Shown here: positions 33,101 to 44,099 of the stretch, piece by piece
Layout: each line of letters begins with the position of its first letter
How positions within the stretch are numbered: the first letter of the stretch is position 1
Assembly: GCF_027172205.1 (NCBI RefSeq)
Contig: NC_070613.1
Location: 6,271,501-6,335,500 of the forward strand
From: Podarcis raffonei
Taxonomy: Eukaryota; Chordata; Lepidosauria; Squamata; Lacertidae
Direction of reading: 5' to 3'
DNA length: 64,000 nt
The notes under the pieces: generated by a model
Told to the model about the DNA's origin: nothing
Seen by the model: only the letters and a program-made list of their open reading frames with translations
Database searches by the model: none
Made by a program: the position numbers and the translations under genes

Positions 33101-36100
33101 AATTAAAACTCCTTCTTTCTGAGGGCAGCATTTGCTTTGAAGCAGAAGGTACGCTCCACGGAGTTAAGCTCAGGGTGTGGCTGAATCTTCTAAGCTATGT
33201 AAAGCAGGAGGAGGGAGTGTGGAGGAAGCCACAGGAGGTGATTAGGGACTTGGGGGGGCGGTGGCTTCTCATTGGCTGTCTCAAGGTGAAAGATCTGGAA
33301 ATTAGCAAGACTTTAGGCGCTCACAAATAGACAGGTGCTCTACCTGCGCTGCCCTTTCCCTGTGTTGTCAGGATCGGGTTGTTAGGCACTCAAAAAAAAA
33401 GAACAGCAAAAGCCTATCAGGGAATTTTAGGAGGATCCCAGAAAAGCAAACAGGTAAGATGTGAGAAAACTCTGGGAGTGCTGGCGTGGTGTGGATGTCT
33501 GCAGCTGCTACCCAAAAAATAGCAGCAACACTTCTGCATCTGACTCACTTTCATTCACCTTTGTCTGGCTTCTGAGTAAAGGGCCAATTTGAAGTTTAAA
33601 AGACGGAATTCTTAAAAATTAATAATAATCCAGGATGATGGGGGTTCAGACAAGTGCTTCCTCTTTCCTATAGCTTTGATCTCAAGCGACAAAAAGATTG
33701 AGGATCTGGAGCATACCCTTGAAGAGGAATTGTTAACGCATTTGCTTGTGGGTTAAACAAAATTAGGAAAGATTACCCAGGAAAGGATATGACAGAGGTC
33801 TATAAAAGTATGTTTGGTGTGGTAAAATGGGATCGAGAGAAGCTCTGGCTGGCTGATGGGAATTGTAGTCCAAAATGTCCGGAGGGCACCAGGTTGGGAA
33901 AGACTATTAAAACGGATATTCCATATTGTGGTAGCTGTTAAGTCTTAGTTCTATTTGCTGAATGTTGTTTGTAGGGATGTTGTCTTTCTGTTCTGAAAGT
34001 GTTAGGACAGCTGCGTGCAGTTAAATGCATATTAAACTGCAGCAAATGGGTGAAAAGGCAGCTAACACCTCTTTCTTTGCGACAGTGGGAAGAGAGTTAA
34101 CGTGCAAAGGGTGTGCTCTGATACAGGGCAGAGTCCCACTCTGGTTTTTTTCAGTCATGTATTCGGAGCCCCCACCCCCCTAATGCCCCAATCTGAATTT
34201 TGTGCTTAGGAAATTGACATTCTGCTATAAGAGTACCGTATTTTTCGCTCTATAAGACGCACCAGACCACAAGACACACCTAGTTTTTTGGAGGAGGAAA
34301 ACAAGAAAAAAAATATTCTGAATCTCAGAAGCCAGAACAGCAAGAGGGATCGCTGCACAGTGAAAGCAGCAATCCCTCTTGCTGTTCTGGCTTCTCGGAT
34401 AGCTGCGCAGCCTGCATTCACTCCATAAGATGCACACACATTTCCCCTTACTTTTTAGGAGGGAAAAAGTGAGTCTTATAGAGCAAAAAATACGGTATAT
34501 TGTGCCTTTTACTTAATGCTGCCATGTTCTGCTTCCAGGTTGCAAGCTATAAAAATATAGGGAGAGGGGTAACTGTGCTAGTCTGTTGTTGCAAAAGCAA
34601 CAGAGTCTTGTGGTGCCTTAAGGACTAACAGATTTTATTGCGGCATATGCTGGTCTTGAATCCACGAAAGCTTGCGTTGTAATAAATTTGTTAAGACTTT
34701 ACAGTGTAATGAGGCTCGTAGTAATACCTGCAATACCGTAGAGATGTCCTCATACCGCAGTTTAAAAAAATTGGTTGGCTAAAAGCCCAATCCCAGTTTT
34801 CACTTGGGCAGTGTACATGTAAAGGTACCCCTGACCATTAGGTCCAGTCGTGGACAACTCTGGGGTTGCGCGCTCATCTCGCTAATGGTACTAATAATCT
34901 GTTTCATGGGAGTTTTGTAGTGAAGCGAGGGGGTGGCAATAAAGCCTTGGAAATGCTAGATAAAAATATCCAGTTCGTTCGCAAGGCAGAAAGCAGCACT
35001 GTGAGGTTGTTGTTTTTTTGCTTTCCGACTTCGGCTTTGCATGGAGAATGCGCTGGACGGGCATTCTTTATGGATGAATTGTTCAGGCTAATGCACTTTG
35101 ACTTTAAGCTCCATCAGCTAAGCTATAGCTCTTGGGACATCTGTGTTTCCTTTAAAAATGCACCAAGTAAGCAAAGGGCTGTAGAGCATGGATGGATAGT
35201 ACAATGGCAAATTAAGAGCACAAACACAGTCTATATATGCTCAGTCGTTTGGCCCCTGGGTACCACCAGTTGTGGGGGGAGCATGTTGGCATCCGGCCAG
35301 CCACTGTGAGATTAGAATGACAGATGAGATAGGCCTTTGGTCTGGTGCAGCAGCTGGGCTCTTATGTTCTTGAGCTCCTATATTTTCCTGAGAGTTGCCT
35401 TGCGAAATGAGTTGTATGTGTGTGTGAGAGAGAGCAAGACCATCTCACCTCTTCTCCTGGCCCTACCCTTGGCTGTGTTTCACCAGATGCTAACTGTTCT
35501 GGTCAGAACACACCTCTCAATCTCCCATTTCTGTATGCTTCCACCCTCCCCTTTCTGCTCCTGCCCTGAATATGAAGTTTGGTGGTTGCTAAGCATGAGA
35601 ATAGGTCTGAGGGGAGGGCAGGGGTTGGGGTGCTGGCTGCTGAGGTCCCAAAGGCACTGGTGGGCTCTCCAATGCCTGGATAACATGTGGATATTCCCCA
35701 GAGCAGTTCCTAGGGAGATGGCTTCCAAAAAAATAGAGCTTCAAATATTGAAAGCTTCTCAAAACAGATGTCCACAGAAAATTATATAGTTGCTTAACTC
35801 TTTGATATCTCTGAGGGGAGGACATTCCACAGGGCAGGTGCCACCACCGAGAAGGCCCTCTGCCTGGTTCCCTGTATCTTCACTTTTCACAGTGAGGGAA
35901 CTACCAGAAGGCCCTCAGAGCTGGACTTCAGTGTCCAGGCTTAATAACGGGGTAGGGACGCTCCTTCAGGTATATAGGGCCGAGGCCATTTAGGGCTTTA
36001 AAGGTCAACACTAACACTTTGAATTGTGCTTGGAAATGTACTGGGAGCCCAAGTAGATTCAGTGTTACATGGTCCCGGCAGCCGCTCCCAATTACCAGTC

Positions 36101-39100
36101 TGGCAGCTGCGTTCTGGATTAGTTGTAGCTTCCGAGTCACCTTCAAAGGTAGACCCACGCAGAGCGCATTATAATCCCACATTTCTACGTAATCATTCGG
36201 GAGGCTGCAGGAATACATAAGAAGGTAAGAAGAGCCTGCAGGATCAGGCCAATGGCCCCCCAATTCAGCATCCTTTTCTCACAATGGCCAACCAAGATGC
36301 CTGTAGGAAACCACAAGCACATGAGCGCTGTCCCCTTCTGTGGTTTCCAGCAGCTGATGTTCAGAAGCATTGCTGCCTCTGACCATGGAGACAGCTTAGC
36401 CATCAAGGCTGATAGCCCCTGATAGCCTTTTCCACCAGGAATTTGTCTAGTCCTCTTTCAAAGCCATCCAAGATGGTGGCCATTGCCTAGTTCCCTAGTT
36501 CATTGGCTGTGTGAAGAAGGACTTCCTTTTCTCTCTCCTGGATCTTTTAACATTCAGCTTCCTTGGATGTCCACAAGTTCTAGTATTATGCATGCATAAG
36601 CAATCTCCCAAGAAAGCATGCATTTCTAACAATGAAATGACTTTCCCCCAGTTATGACGGGACCAAGGCCAGTTGTCCTGAGTGGGCCGTCCGGTGCGGG
36701 GAAAAGCACTCTGCTGAAGAAACTCCTGAAAGATTATGAGAACGTCTTTGGCTTCAGCGTCTCCCGTGAGTGAGTTCATTTCTGCTGGGCTGGTGGTGAA
36801 GCAGTGTGTTCGCATCAGGGTTGTCACAAGGACGGCTGGCAGGTCCTTGAGCTTTGCCCCCTAAATTAGGTAAAGGTGAAGGGACCCCTGACCATTAGGT
36901 CCCATCGTGGCTGACTCTGGGGGTTGCGGCGCTCATCTCGCTTTACTGGCCAAGGGAGCTGGCGTACAGCTTCTGGGTCATGTGGCCAGCATGACTAAGC
37001 CACCAGAGCAGCGCACAGAAACGCCGTTTACCTTCCCGCTGGAGTGGTACCTATTTATCTACTTGCACTTTGACGTGCTTTCGAACTGCTAGGTGGGCAG
37101 GAGCAGGGACTGAGCAACGGGAGCTCACCCTGTCGCGGGGATTTGAACCGCCAACCTTCTGATCGGCAAGTCCTAGGCTCTGTGGTTTAACCCACAGCGC
37201 CACCCGCGTCCCTGCCCCCTAAATTAAGCCAGCGCTTATTATGATTAATATTAAGGTAATTTATATACCGCTTTGTGCTTCAGAGGAAGCTTCTCTGACC
37301 CCTCCAAAGCAGGAATTGCAGCTAAAGAATCCCTGACAGATGGCCATCCAACCTCTGTTTAAAAATCTCCGATGAAAAGAGCCCACCACCTTCTCCTTTG
37401 AAGCTCTCTTGCCTGTTTATCTGCTTTTAAAAGTAGGGCAGAGGAACTAGCAATATCAGTCCCTTGGCCTGGCTGTTTGTATTTTTAAAAGAAGTCAAAG
37501 CCTTCAGTTAAACAGAGAAGGCTCTTTCGATCATTGCAGGGGCCAGAGAGGGAGAAGCACGTTCCTTTCTTTTTGGGTTTCCCAACCACTTGGGATGCGT
37601 TTTAAAAATATTTATTGCTTGCAGATACCACAAGGCAACCAAGACCCGGAGAAATGAACGGAAAAGGTCAGTGCCCAGGTCCTAGCCACCACCATCACAG
37701 GAAACGGGAGATTAGCAAAAACGTTTCTCTAATGAAACAACTTGTTCTAGGCTAGTTAGGGGTGGGACTGGATGGGTTTTGGCCTACCAGAGGTTTTGGG
37801 ACTCCATCTCCCATCGGCGCCAGCCAGCATGGCAAAGGATGATGGGAGTTGTAGTCCAGCAACATCTGCTTAGTTAGGGGTGGTTATGTTGGTGAGTGCA
37901 TGGATGCACGGTTAGGTGTTTGTAGTGTATCTTTGGAACACTTTGGGGTCAGTATTAGAAACTCAGATATATAGTTTAATCACCAAATGGCACCTTAAAC
38001 CTAGGTTGCGGGTGCCACAATGGAAGGTCTAGGTGCCGTTTTCCCCCCTCATCATGGAATGATGATGATGATTTTCATGTCTATAAAAGGTAAAGAGACC
38101 CCTGACCATTAGGTGAAGTCGCGGATGACTCTGGGGTTGTGGCGCTCATCTCGCTTTACTGGCCGAGGGAGCCGGCGTACAGCTTCCGGGTCATGTGGCC
38201 AGCATGACTAAGCCGCTTCTGGCAACCCAGAGCAGCGCATGGAAACACCGTTTATCTTCCCACTGGAGCGGTACCTATTTATCTACTTGCATTTTGACGT
38301 CCTTTTGAACTGCTAGGTTGGCAGGAGCAGGGACCGAGCAACGGGAGCTCATCCCGTCGTGGGGATTTGAACCGCCAACCTTCTGATCGGCAAGTCCTAG
38401 GCTCTGTGGTTTAACCCATAGCGCCACCCGCGTCCCTACCAGCACATAGCTGACCCCATATAAATAGAAATGCTAATATTCTGCAAGGGAAAGACGGAGT
38501 AGTTATTTTGGAGGGGAAACCCTGACTTTTCCTTGCCTTTGTCTGCAGCACGACTTTTGATAAGAACATGATAGCTCAGTCAGTAGAGCATGAGCCATGT
38601 CTATACCACTTTATATTTCAGAGAACAAATCTCAAAATGGTTTGCAACACATTGAAACCTCAAATAAAACAATTCAGAATAAAACAAATATGTTAGATGC
38701 TTCTCTAAGTGATGTTTTGCTTCCCCCAGTCGCAAACCTGCCACCCAGAGATCTCCATGTGGTCGCAATTGGACCCATGCCAGTCACAAAATGCGCCTGG
38801 CTAATTTCTAACACTGCTTGGGGTGTGGTGTCTCTGGGGGCAGGCATGCATGCACTAACACAAAGGCATGTAGAAAGTTCATATTCCTCTCCCTTCCTCC
38901 CCCGCAGATTACCATTTTGTGACCAGGGAAGAGATGCAGAAGCAAATTGACGCTGGAGGATTCATTGAAAATGCAGAATTTTCTGGGAACATGTACGGAA
39001 CAAGGTATGTGATTTGGGTTGCACAGGAGCAGTTGTCAGATTTCGCTCTTTCATTCTTCTTTGCTATCCTATTTTCTAATGCATTTCTGCAACCACAATG

Positions 39101-42100
39101 ACTAGAAACAAAACAAGAAGCTATGAATTGCAACCAAAAAAAGGATCCAAGTGTCCTGAACATAAAGCCCCCCATTTCTGTTGCCTATTTTTCACATTCC
39201 TTGTGAAAGTAGCTTTTCCGAAGGGGCACAATGAACCTTGTAACCAGTGTTTTTGTTGGACAAGATGGATATTCACAGCTTGTCCAAACTGATGGTGATG
39301 GGAATCTGTTTGGCTTTGGAGACATCCCACATGCGTCAAGTGCTGCATCATGACTTGCCCCAGTGGGTTGAGACAGAAAGCAAAGATTAGGACCGTGAGC
39401 TGTGACAAAATCCCCCTGCCTGAAGCTCCACCCAAGGGTCATCTAATTTCTGAGGACCTTTACCAGCCTTCCCCAACTTGATGCCCACCAGATGTTTTGG
39501 ACTACAACTCCCATCAGCCCCGGCTCAGCAAGATGGAGAAGGCTGCCCTGCACTGATGATGAAAAGAACCAGATTTACCGTATTTTTCGCCCTATAGGAC
39601 GCACTTTTCCCCCTCCAAAAATGAAGGGGAAATCTGGGTGCATCCTATGGGGCGAATGCGGGCTTTCGCTGAAGCGTGGAGAGCGAGAGGGGTCGGTGCG
39701 GCTTCAGGAACACATCCGCAGCCTAGGCAGCCCTGCGGATAGCAGTCTGCCGCCTGGTGGGCGGGGCGCCCTGAAGCAGAGCGCCCGCGCGCCAGACAGA
39801 CATCCGCAGCGTGGGGAGCCCAGCAGGAGTTCCCCGCAGGGCTCCCCACGCTGCAGATAGCAGCCTGCCGCCCGGCGGGCGGGGTACCCTGAAGCAGAGC
39901 GCCCCTTGCGCCGGACAGACATCTGCAGCGTGGGGAGCCCTGCAGGAGTTCCCCGCAGGGCTCCCCACGCTGCGGATAACAGCCTGCTGCCCGGCGCGCG
40001 GGGCACCCTGAAGCAGAGCGCCCCTCGCGCCGGGCAGACATCGGCCAGCCCCACAAGCTCGGGGGACAGCAGGGAGGCGCAGCGCCGCCATCCCGCTGTT
40101 CCTCGACCTGGTTCAGTTTCCCCGACCTGCTTTTGGGGGGGAAGTAAAGGAAAAAAATTCTTTTATTTCCCCCCCAAAAAACTAGGTGTGTCCTATGGGA
40201 CGGAGCGTCCTATGGGACGAAAAATACGGTAATTATTTGGAGCTAAAGCTTTAGAGTTAAACTAGTGTCGTGAGAGGAAGGGTAAGCTGTGAACAGGGTC
40301 TCCCACCCATTACCCCACCTTCCATATGTTTATTCCCTCACTACTACTTCTTCTTCTTCTTGCTGTTGTTGTTGTTGCAGTTGCATTTATATCCCGCCAT
40401 ATTCTTCAAATAGCTCCTTCCCCATCCCATTTAATCCCCACAAGAACCCTGTATAATGTATGTGAGGCTGCTTGTTGCAGCCAAATGTCCTTGAGACTCT
40501 TAGAGATGGTTGAAACACACCGACGAGCTCAAGGTGCTGGTCCTCAAAGCCGCCTCTTTTGTTGCGAGATCGTTCTTGGATTGAAAAAAAGCACCTCCAC
40601 TTTGTGAGCATTAACCACCTTCTCTCCCTCCCTCTCAGCAAAGCCGCTATTCAGGCTGTGCAAGCGCAGAACCAGATCTGCATTTTGGACATAGACATGC
40701 AGGGTGTGAAGAACATCAAGAAAACTGACCTTAATCCCATCTACATCTCTGTCCAAGCCCCGTCCATAGAAGTCTTGGTGAGTGCGGCTTGGGGGTGAGC
40801 TACTGTTCTGTGCAACTGATAATATGGTAGGGAAGCCCTCTAAACTGCAACTCCCACCATCTTTTAGTGTTGCCAACTGCAGTGGCGACCCCTGATGTGA
40901 TGTGATGTCCGTGTGCACAGAGTTTTACGTAGTAAAATAAGCAACAACAAAATAATTCCAAAATCCACATTTGGCCAGTACCTTTATTAGGGCCAGGCGA
41001 AACGTCACTAAATAGCAACCCGCTCTTGAGGTCCATAGAACTCTGCATCAGACTGAACGTTAAGCGAAGCAGAGCACTCAGTCTAATAGTAGGGCCGGCT
41101 CTGAACTCTTGTTTTATAACCTAATATGAATTCTGCAGTAGGGACACGGGGGGCGCTGTGGGCTAAACCACTGAGCCTAGGGCTTGCTGATCAGAAGGTT
41201 GGTGGTTAAAATCCCTGCGATGGGGTGAGCTCCCATTGCTCAGTCCCTGCTCCTTCCAAGCTAGCCGTTTGAAAGCACGTCAAAGTGCAAGTAGATAAAT
41301 AGGTACAACTCCAGCGGGAAGCTAAACGGCATTTCCATTTGCTGCGCCGGTTCACCAGAAGCAGCTTAGTCATGCTGGCCCCATGACCCGGAAACTGTAT
41401 GCCGGCTCCCTCAGCCAGTAAAGCGAGATGAGCGCCGCAACCCCAGAATCATCTGCGGCTAGACCTAATGGTCAGGGGTCCCTTTACCCTTTTATGAATT
41501 CTGTAAGAAAGACAAAATGTGGTGAGGGCTGCTGTCTTGGGGAGCTTTCATAGGCTGTTAAATTAATCCTCAACAGGCTGTTCCATGACTGATTTAAGAC
41601 AGTGACTTCCTTGTCTGTGGGCTTCTAAAGACCACTGGACACTGGAAGCTGACAATGGGGTAGTCTGCTGCCTCTGTACTCTCCTTGCAAGGTTCCTGGA
41701 AGCACTGGGAGGCCACTGCTGTAAACAGAAGGCAGGACCAAAGTGCTCCGTACGGGGCAGTGAAATGCACCATAGGGCATTTAAACAGCGGGTCCGTGAC
41801 ACCCCCCCTAGAGGGGTTTGTGCCAACACGGAGCACTGAGAGACGAGAAGAATGGGACCCACCCTGTTCATGTTGAGGGTATGAATTTCGTTCTCGTTTC
41901 TCCCCCTCTGGAAACCTTTAGGAAAAACGGTTACGGGACAGACAGACAGAAACGGAGGATAGTTTACAGAAGCGGCTGAACGCAGCTCGCATCGACATGG
42001 AACTTAGTGAGTACACTAGAATTTTGTGTGCGTTGTTGTCCTAGTCTGGTGTCCTGTTTGTGTGCTTCAAATCAGCGTCCGTGGTTGACCAATGTGGGAA

Positions 42101-43176
42101 ATTGGATGCTGATCTAGATGGGCCTTTAGTCTGAACCAGTGGTGCTCATATACGACAGAGAGAGATTGCAACAGAGAGAGTAATGAAGGCATGAGGGCGG
42201 AATTGAGCTCTCTTTGGTGGATAGGGGCCTACCTCACCAACTGCTGCTTTTGTGCCCCAGATCCATCCCTCCCCTGTACATTTTTACAGGATCTGCTAGA
42301 GGGGAACGGGGGATGCCTTGCAAGGGCTTAACATCTTAACACAGGTCCACCAGAAGTGGTTTGGAATTGTCTCACTAGGCAACAGCAGTGCCTTTCCTCA
42401 GGAAAATGCCAAACGGTGAAAGCAGTCCATGGCAGTTGGCTGCAAGAAGGCAGTTTCTGATTCTCAAAGAGGCAGAATCTATACTGCCCAGGGTCTGAGA
42501 AAAGGGCACTTCTGAGATGCTGGACTTGCTTAGTCACTCTTGTTATTGCATCTGGAAGGGAGCAAAGACAGAAGAGTGTCTGTGTGGGTCGCACGTCTCT
42601 GATCTTCTGACTTCTGGTTTAACGGTGTGTGTGTGTGTGTGTGTGTGTGTATCTGTTTCGATTTGACAGGTAAGGAGCCTGGGCTTTTCGACTTGATCAT
42701 CATTAACAATGATTTAGAAGAAGCATATACCGAGCTGAAAAATATTCTTACGGAGGTAAGCTATTTCACTTCCTGGGAACACAGTTCTCTGTCTGAATTG
42801 CACGGATATTTCCTGGGTCATGGAATGATCTGTTTCCTTGTTTGTCGTCCGTGCATCTGATGAAATGGGCTACAGTCCACTAAACCTTTTGTACATTTGT
42901 TAGGTATTTAAGGTGCCACAAGATTCTCTTCTGTTTTAGCTGCCAGAGACAAACACTGCCTGCTCCTTTGGAAAGGGTTTCCTGGTTGCAGCTCCAGACT
43001 CACTTGCTTTAAAAAGTCCTGTGTGAGGTTCTCCACCCCTTCACCAGCCAAACCAACATCCTTCCTCCTTCACAGTGGCCATTTTCTCTGAAGAGTCAGC
43101 TGCTTTTAGCTTGAAGCAGTACTTTATGCTTCTTCCTATTTTATGTCCCTTGACCAAAGTGATAAAGGCATTTGAA

Positions 43177-43212
<36 letters not shown>

Positions 43213-43665
43213 AATAAATCATAATGCCTATGCCTGCAAGTCTCAGGGCAGTCTGCAATTTACAGCATAAAATCACAATATAAAAACACAAAATACATAA
43301 TAAAAGTAAGAACAAGAACACTCGATTATCCCGCTCCTCCCCAACCAATTTTTAAAAGGCATTGGATATCAGTCAGCCCAAGGCCTAGTTGAAGAGGAAC
43401 GTTTTCACCTGGCACCTAAAGATGTATAATGAAGGTGCCAGACAAACCTTTCTGGGGAGAGCATCCCACAAACGGGAAGCCACTGCAGAAAAGGCCCGTT
43501 CTCCTGTTGCCACCCTCCGGACCTCTCATGGAGGAGGCACATGAAGAAAGCCCTCAGAAGATGATCACAGGGCCGGGGTAGTTTCATACAAATCACTGTG
43601 TTAACCATTTCTCCTCGTTCTTCTCATAGGAAATCCAGAAGGTGCAGGGATCCAAGAAATCATGA
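27098..43665 (+). CDS. GUK1: GUK1, guanylate kinase 1
   Basis: Eight plus-strand coding exons: 27098-27134, 36652-36765, 37625-37666, 38908-39004, 40639-40777, 41922-42006, 42670-42755 and 43630-43665 (TGA at 43663). Every junction is GT-AG and every phase joins. From the ATG at 36654 the product is 198 residues (human 197) starting [19 protein letters not shown]. It catalyses GMP (or dGMP) + ATP to GDP + ADP. The P-loop GPSGAGKS is at residues 11-18. The GMP-binding residues known from the family are in place: S37, R41, R44, Y53, E72, Y81, T83 and D101. The lid region carries EKRLRDRQ near 131. The C-terminus ends [10 protein letters not shown]. Introns contain Sauria SINEs, a transposon and a copied flank segment, none disturbing an exon. 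Using the exon 1 ATG adds 13 residues. Confidence 0.97.
29977..30270 (+). mobile_element. tRNA-Ile-derived SINE with CR1-type tail, split by a hAT element
   Basis: GGATAACTCAGTGGGTTAGA, CTGATAACGCCAAGG and a B-box-like GGTTTGATCCC closely follow a tRNA-Ile gene. The acceptor stem does not close and a CR1-style tail follows (ending CTACAATTCTATGATCC), so it is a SINE, not a working tRNA gene. Confidence 0.75.
30089..30223. mobile_element. hAT miniature inverted-repeat transposon
   Basis: Ends CAGGCTTCCTCAACCTTGGC and its complement. A perfect 8-bp duplication GACTAGAT is at 30081-30088 and 30224-30231, inside the SINE tail. Confidence 0.92.
31028..31150 (+). mobile_element. tRNA-derived SINE (GCATGCAGAAGGTC type)
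   Basis: The head GGTAGAACATCTGCCTTGCA and the body CCAGGTAGGGCTGGAAGAGA to GTACTGAGCTGGATGGGTC match related copies at 1000, 48370 and 50960. Confidence 0.6.
31235..31886 (+). mobile_element. CR1 LINE, 3' part with ORF2 C-terminus
   Basis: It encodes [54 protein letters not shown] and FKYIKG, typical CR1 RT-end sequence, open to the TGA near 31725. It then reads on to the 3' end ATTCTATGA. The element is 5'-truncated. Confidence 0.9.
32195..32425 (-). mobile_element. MIR/CORE-like SINE
   Basis: The reverse strand contains a worn tRNA-like head, GGGTGTCCTTGGGTCAGTCA and CCTCACGGGGTTGTTGTGAA, as in MIR elements. Confidence 0.6.
32426..34233. other. GUK1 intron 1, middle part
   Basis: Largely unique. 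A partial hAT arm lies at 33850-33903 (GATGGGAATTGTAGTCC). A strong donor-like CAACAG/GTAAGA-type site at about 33451 could end an alternative first exon but nothing else supports it. Confidence 0.4.
34236..34495. mobile_element. TA-flanked transposon with a perfect internal hairpin
   Basis: Ends CCGTATTTTTCGCTCTATAA and the complement ending AAAAAATACGG with TA on both sides. A 24-bp perfect inverted repeat lies inside (34327-34350 with 34372-34395, 21-nt loop). Sister of 25518 and 39578. Confidence 0.85.
34500..35790. other. GUK1 intron 1, right part
   Basis: A 3' tail fragment of a Sauria SINE (minus) lies at about 34816-34882. The rest, including 34890-35790, shows no recognised gene or element; a (GT)n/(GA)n run is at 35418-35436. 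Confidence 0.45.
35795..36200 (-). mobile_element. L2-clade LINE fragment
   Basis: The minus strand encodes [40 protein letters not shown] and [20 protein letters not shown], the L2-type RT C-terminal end, with small deletions against the copy at 56765. Confidence 0.85.
36205..36600 (+). repeat. Interspersed repeat X (unclassified LINE-tail-like), near full copy
   Basis: Starts ATAAGAAGGTAAGAAGAGCC, runs through GATCAGGCCAATGG and CCATCCAAGATGGTGGCCAT, and ends near the exon 2 acceptor at about 36600. The same family is at 23700-23830, and in broken form around the minisatellite (61735-61812, 62045-62063, 63146-63240). Confidence 0.6.
36869..37212 (-). mobile_element. Sauria SINE in GUK1 intron 2
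   Basis: A perfect 14-bp target duplication TGCCCCCTAAATTA is at 36855-36868 and 37213-37226. Confidence 0.95.
37213..37624. other. GUK1 intron 2, remainder
   Basis: No recognised element between the SINE and exon 3. Confidence 0.4.
37775..37870. mobile_element. Worn hAT miniature element
   Basis: The right arm GATGGGAGTTGTAGTCCAGC and the mirrored left arm GGACTCCATCTCCCATC are visible; the ends are unclear. Confidence 0.45.
38086..38595 (-). mobile_element. Sauria SINE with copied 5' flank (5' transduction)
   Basis: The minus strand reads about 150 bp of non-SINE sequence (38595 to about 38440) and then a whole Sauria SINE whose tail ends at 38086. The whole unit is flanked by the 10-bp repeat CATGTCTATA (38076-38085 and 38596-38605). 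The same 510 bp occurs at 61114-61624, with only two differences in the last 185 bp. There the SINE alone has its own target duplication. Confidence 0.85.
39460..39535. mobile_element. hAT miniature element arm
   Basis: CAGCCTTCCCCAACTTGATG and GGACTACAACTCCCATCAGC match one arm of the 30089 family. Confidence 0.5.
39578..40229. mobile_element. TA-flanked transposon with GC-rich internal tandem repeats
   Basis: Ends CCGTATTTTTCGCCCTATAG and the complement GGGACGAAAAATACGG, TA at both flanks. The interior (about 39755-40040) holds about 2.5 copies of a 123-bp unit, each with a 16-bp hairpin (GCAGCGTGGGGAGCCC with its complement). Long open frames on the minus strand follow from the GC-rich repeat and are not genes. 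Confidence 0.82.
40240..40638. other. GUK1 intron 4, right part
   Basis: A run of CTT/TGT trinucleotides at 40345-40380 leads into a MIR/LINE-tail-like piece (TTTATATCCCGCCATATTCT). Nothing else is recognised. Confidence 0.45.
41136..41492 (+). mobile_element. Sauria SINE in GUK1 intron 5
   Basis: Head GGGACACGGGGGGCGCTGTG, tail CCCTTTACCC. The target duplication TATGAATTCTG is at 41125-41135 and 41493-41503. Confidence 0.93.
41500..41921. other. GUK1 intron 5, right part
   Basis: No recognised element before the exon 6 acceptor. Confidence 0.4.
42007..42669. other. GUK1 intron 6
   Basis: Mostly unique. A (GT)n run at 42625-42650 ends 19 bp before the acceptor. Confidence 0.5.
43170..43575 (-). 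mobile_element. L2/CR1-like LINE fragment (third subfamily) in GUK1 intron 7
   Basis: (TTA)n tail at 43178-43210, then AAGTCTCAGGGCAGTCTGCA and the block AATGAAGGTGCCAGACAAAC shared with 23565. Confidence 0.6.
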
Positions 43666-43815
43666 ATAGCCGCTGGAACCTTTGCAGTCCATTCCCGATG
43701 TCTTTTTGCTGCTTGTTCTTCTGTGTTAGAAACAGACACACACACATTCCCTTTTAGCCTGATAATGGAATTCTTTTAGGGCACTTTCTATTAAAGAAGA
43801 AAATATCAAACCCAA
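43666..43815 (+). promoter_or_regulatory. GUK1 3' UTR with poly(A) signal
   Basis: ATTAAA at 43790-43795 lies 125 bp after the stop. Cleavage is expected within about 20 bp. Only a short (CA)n at 43736-43746 is otherwise visible. Confidence 0.7.
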
Positions 43816-44099
43816 TCTTTGTGCGTTTTCATACTTCCCATGTGTAATCTAGACAAGCTTCCAAGTCTGCAACATGAACCACTGCTCTGAAAATAGTAGC
43901 AAAGATTGGTGTCCCACAATGACTGTGTTCTGCCTCCACTGTCAGAGGCAGCAATGTTTCCGAGTTCCCGTTGCCAGGAATCACAAGTGAGCAGAATGTT
44001 CTTTCACTCAGGTCCAGCTTGCAGGCTTCCCAGAGGCATCTGTTTGGACACTGTGAGATCAGAATACTGGAATTTCAGCAGCCAGAAACACCATAACCA

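Noticed and set aside
33400-33455. Alternative GUK1 first exon ending at a GTAAGA donor
   Set aside because: Only a donor-like site is visible; no promoter signs or coding frame.
39592-40091. Long minus-strand frames rich in Arg, Ala and Gly
   Set aside because: They come from GC-rich tandem units inside a TA-flanked transposon.
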